NCBI GenBank assembly: GCA_025531455.1
Contig: JAMYHL010000162.1
Location: 1-21,764, forward strand
Direction: 5' to 3'
Source of the DNA: Apiotrichum sp. Y4204
Lineage: Eukaryota; Basidiomycota; Tremellomycetes; Trichosporonales; Trichosporonaceae
DNA length: 21,764 nt
The position numbers were made by a program, and so were the translations under genes. Every line of letters starts with the position of its first letter. Position 1 is the stretch's first letter. This document shows positions 20,144 to 21,764 of the stretch, piece by piece. Below the pieces are notes generated by a model, which saw nothing but the letters and a program-made list of their open reading frames with translations, ran no database searches and had not been told where the DNA came from.

Positions 20144-20506
20144 TCGGTATCGGCTCCTTCAAGAGGATCGGAAGCTAACGAAAACGAAGGAGCCGATACC
20201 GACATAACGAAGAGCCGGCTTCTTCAAGAGGATCGGAAGCCAACAAAGGAGCAGAGACCGACGTGAAGGAGCGGAAGCCAACGAAGGAGCTGATACCGAA
20301 TGTCGGTATCGGCTCCTTCAAGAGGATCAGAAGCACGAAAACGAAGGAGCCAATACCGACATAACGAAGAGCCGACTTCTTCAAGAGGATCGGAAGCCAA
20401 CGAAGGAGCCGATACCGAAAGCTAACGAAGGAGTCGATACCGAATGTCATGACTCAGGAGGTCTTCAAGAGGATCGGAAGCTAACGAAAACCTCCTGAGT
20501 CTGACA
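20144..20506. repeat. Array of inverted repeats sharing one loop sequence
   Basis: AAGAGGATCGGAAG or a one-base variant occurs five times, starting at 20161, 20226, 20320, 20383 and 20467. Three copies sit in the loop of a clear hairpin. Arms 20144-20160/20186-20202 are 17 bp and perfect. Arms 20302-20319/20343-20360 are 18 bp with one G-T pair. Arms 20445-20461/20491-20506 are 16 bp with one bulged T and have an unrelated sequence (GACTCAGGAGG). GAAGGAGCCGATACC-like units recur between them. On the minus strand the block begins TGTCAGACTC, so it could be the start (U3) of a second LTR running left, but I cannot find its other end. Confidence 0.8.
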
Positions 20507-21764
20507 CGGCGCGCCAATCAGTTGGATGCTCGATGTCATGCTCGTGAGACCTCGTTGAATCTTTCTGCTTCACGAAATTCACACATGGAGAAAGTTCTGC
20601 GGTGTTAACATACTTGAAAGACGTTGGACGCACTTGCCAAGACCAGCATAGGGTTGGAGTTGACAAGCCTCTCTGAGGGGGGTCAGAAATCCGAACAGCC
20701 AGCATGGAGAGACCTACGTCCTTCATATTCGAATTCACGCCAGGCATCGTCTGTGGAGGGCGCAAGGGGGACTTCTGAAGACGCACTTCGGTTTCTCTAC
20801 TGAGACCGGCTGGTGAAGCAGTGCGTGGCCACAGTTGATGACGGCACGGCACTGGATGACGGCACCCCCTCGAATACTCGGATCTGTTTTGGGAACTTGT
20901 CCAGGAATGCACACCCACCGACACACCCATGCTCTTTGCTCGCGTGAGCGTAAGCGTGTGAGCATCGTGTGACGCTGCTTCATCCGTGGGCCTTGGGCTG
21001 AACCGTGTATTCCACGGTATGGCTTTGACAAGTTCAACAATTGGATTAAAAGGGCAAGAGAACAGAACACCTTTTTGAGCGCAAATGGTACAATTACTGC
21101 CCCCAGAAACTGCTCTGTTTGGTCTGAGGTGGTGTACGTTGTTGAAAACAACATGGTGTGCGTGTTATTAGGGGTCGCTCAATAGAAGACTTTGGCCTTG
21201 ATAAGGTCGAAACGTCTGAAAGTCGATCTTCGAGGTACATTGGGGAGTACGCGATCCAACAGCCGTGACTAGTAGCGTTCTTGTGGTGAGTTACAATCTG
21301 TCTCACCTCCATTGAGCGCGAGGAGCGCCCTGCAAGCTCGAATCACGCACTGGCAAGTTAGACAAAAACCCTTTATAAGCAATCACCATTGTCCGTAATC
21401 AACCCTCCACAACCGTCAAGCGTTGTGTTCCAAAACAGTATGCTAACACAAGAAAAGTATATCTGTCAAACGTGTCTTTGCGTCAAGGGTGATCTTCCGT
21501 AAAGCGTGTTCTTCCGCCGAGCATGTGCCTGCCCAAACGAGGTGTTTGATGTAAAGGACAATGTTTTTTGTTGTTGATGAGGGTAGCCAAGAGCACTCTC
21601 AATAGAAGATTAGTTTTTGTACCGGTATTATGCTCTTCACTTGTGCACTCAGCCTCGCTGTGACTTGAGTGAAGCTCTTTCTGAGATGTACAGTGCAAAC
21701 GCAAGCCTGACATGTCGACTGGTAATATGGCTTGGCGATGTTAATAAATCAGACCACTGTTGTT
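20507..21764. other. Right-hand 1.26 kb without a supported gene
   Basis: Open frames at 20481-20930 and 20735-21154 on the minus strand overlap each other in different frames, lack local-type introns and show no domain. A TTTATAAG at about 21371-21378 could be a TATA box, but no ORF follows it within the window. I see no RNA gene or repeat here. Confidence 0.45.

Noticed and set aside
20157..20168. CTTCAAGAGG, similar to the TTCAAGAGA loop used in shRNA vectors
   Set aside because: The copies are diverged and embedded in natural-looking fungal repeats; chance similarity, not vector sequence.
20175..20450. 91-codon minus frame across the hairpin array
   Set aside because: It is only a translation of the repeats.
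19900..20506. A complete second LTR with primer-binding site
   Set aside because: A TG-type start and TATA-like element are present, but I could not find an end, a target duplication or a TGG-type primer site matching a tRNA 3' end.

Overview
The window looks like nuclear DNA of a fungus, most likely a basidiomycete with compact genes. The reasons are dense, intron-containing protein genes, pyrimidine- or CA-rich leaders just before start codons, very short GT-AG introns, and a solo LTR. I lean weakly toward Tremellomycetes (Trichosporonales-like), but nothing here proves the lineage. Most proteins are taxon-restricted in appearance; only a BTB/POZ-like protein and a long coiled-coil protein fit a recognisable class.

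Layout. Positions 1-15.7 kb are gene-rich, and the genes strictly alternate in direction: a partial gene (-, 1-54), a 106-aa protein (+, 327-713), a 953-aa Ser/Pro-rich disordered protein (-, 852-3778), a 295-aa protein (+, 4256-5236), a 1329-aa coiled-coil protein (-, 6036-10057), a 236-aa BTB-like protein (+, 11561-12345), a 337-aa basic/acidic probable nuclear protein (-, 13175-14268) and a weaker 94-aa gene (+, 15391-15675). Divergent pairs share promoter regions and convergent pairs share short 3' regions. Microsatellites and short tandem repeats sit mainly in the intergenic spacers.

From 15.7 to 19.1 kb I find no gene I can support. From 19.1 to 20.5 kb lies a disrupted spliced ORF (-). 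A 488-bp solo LTR (19202-19689), flanked by a near-identical 5-bp duplication, splits it. Next to it are a GC-rich hairpin and an array of inverted repeats that share one loop sequence but carry different arms (20144-20506). The last 1.26 kb holds nothing I can name.

The gene models were built by hand from splice signals. All eleven introns I rely on within coding sequence end in one motif, CTRAYNNNAG, with invariant spacing between the branch-like site and the 3' splice site, and most are only 32-48 nt. The intron rule and the LTR-split ORF are the most striking observations. There is no evidence that these genes form a pathway or cluster.
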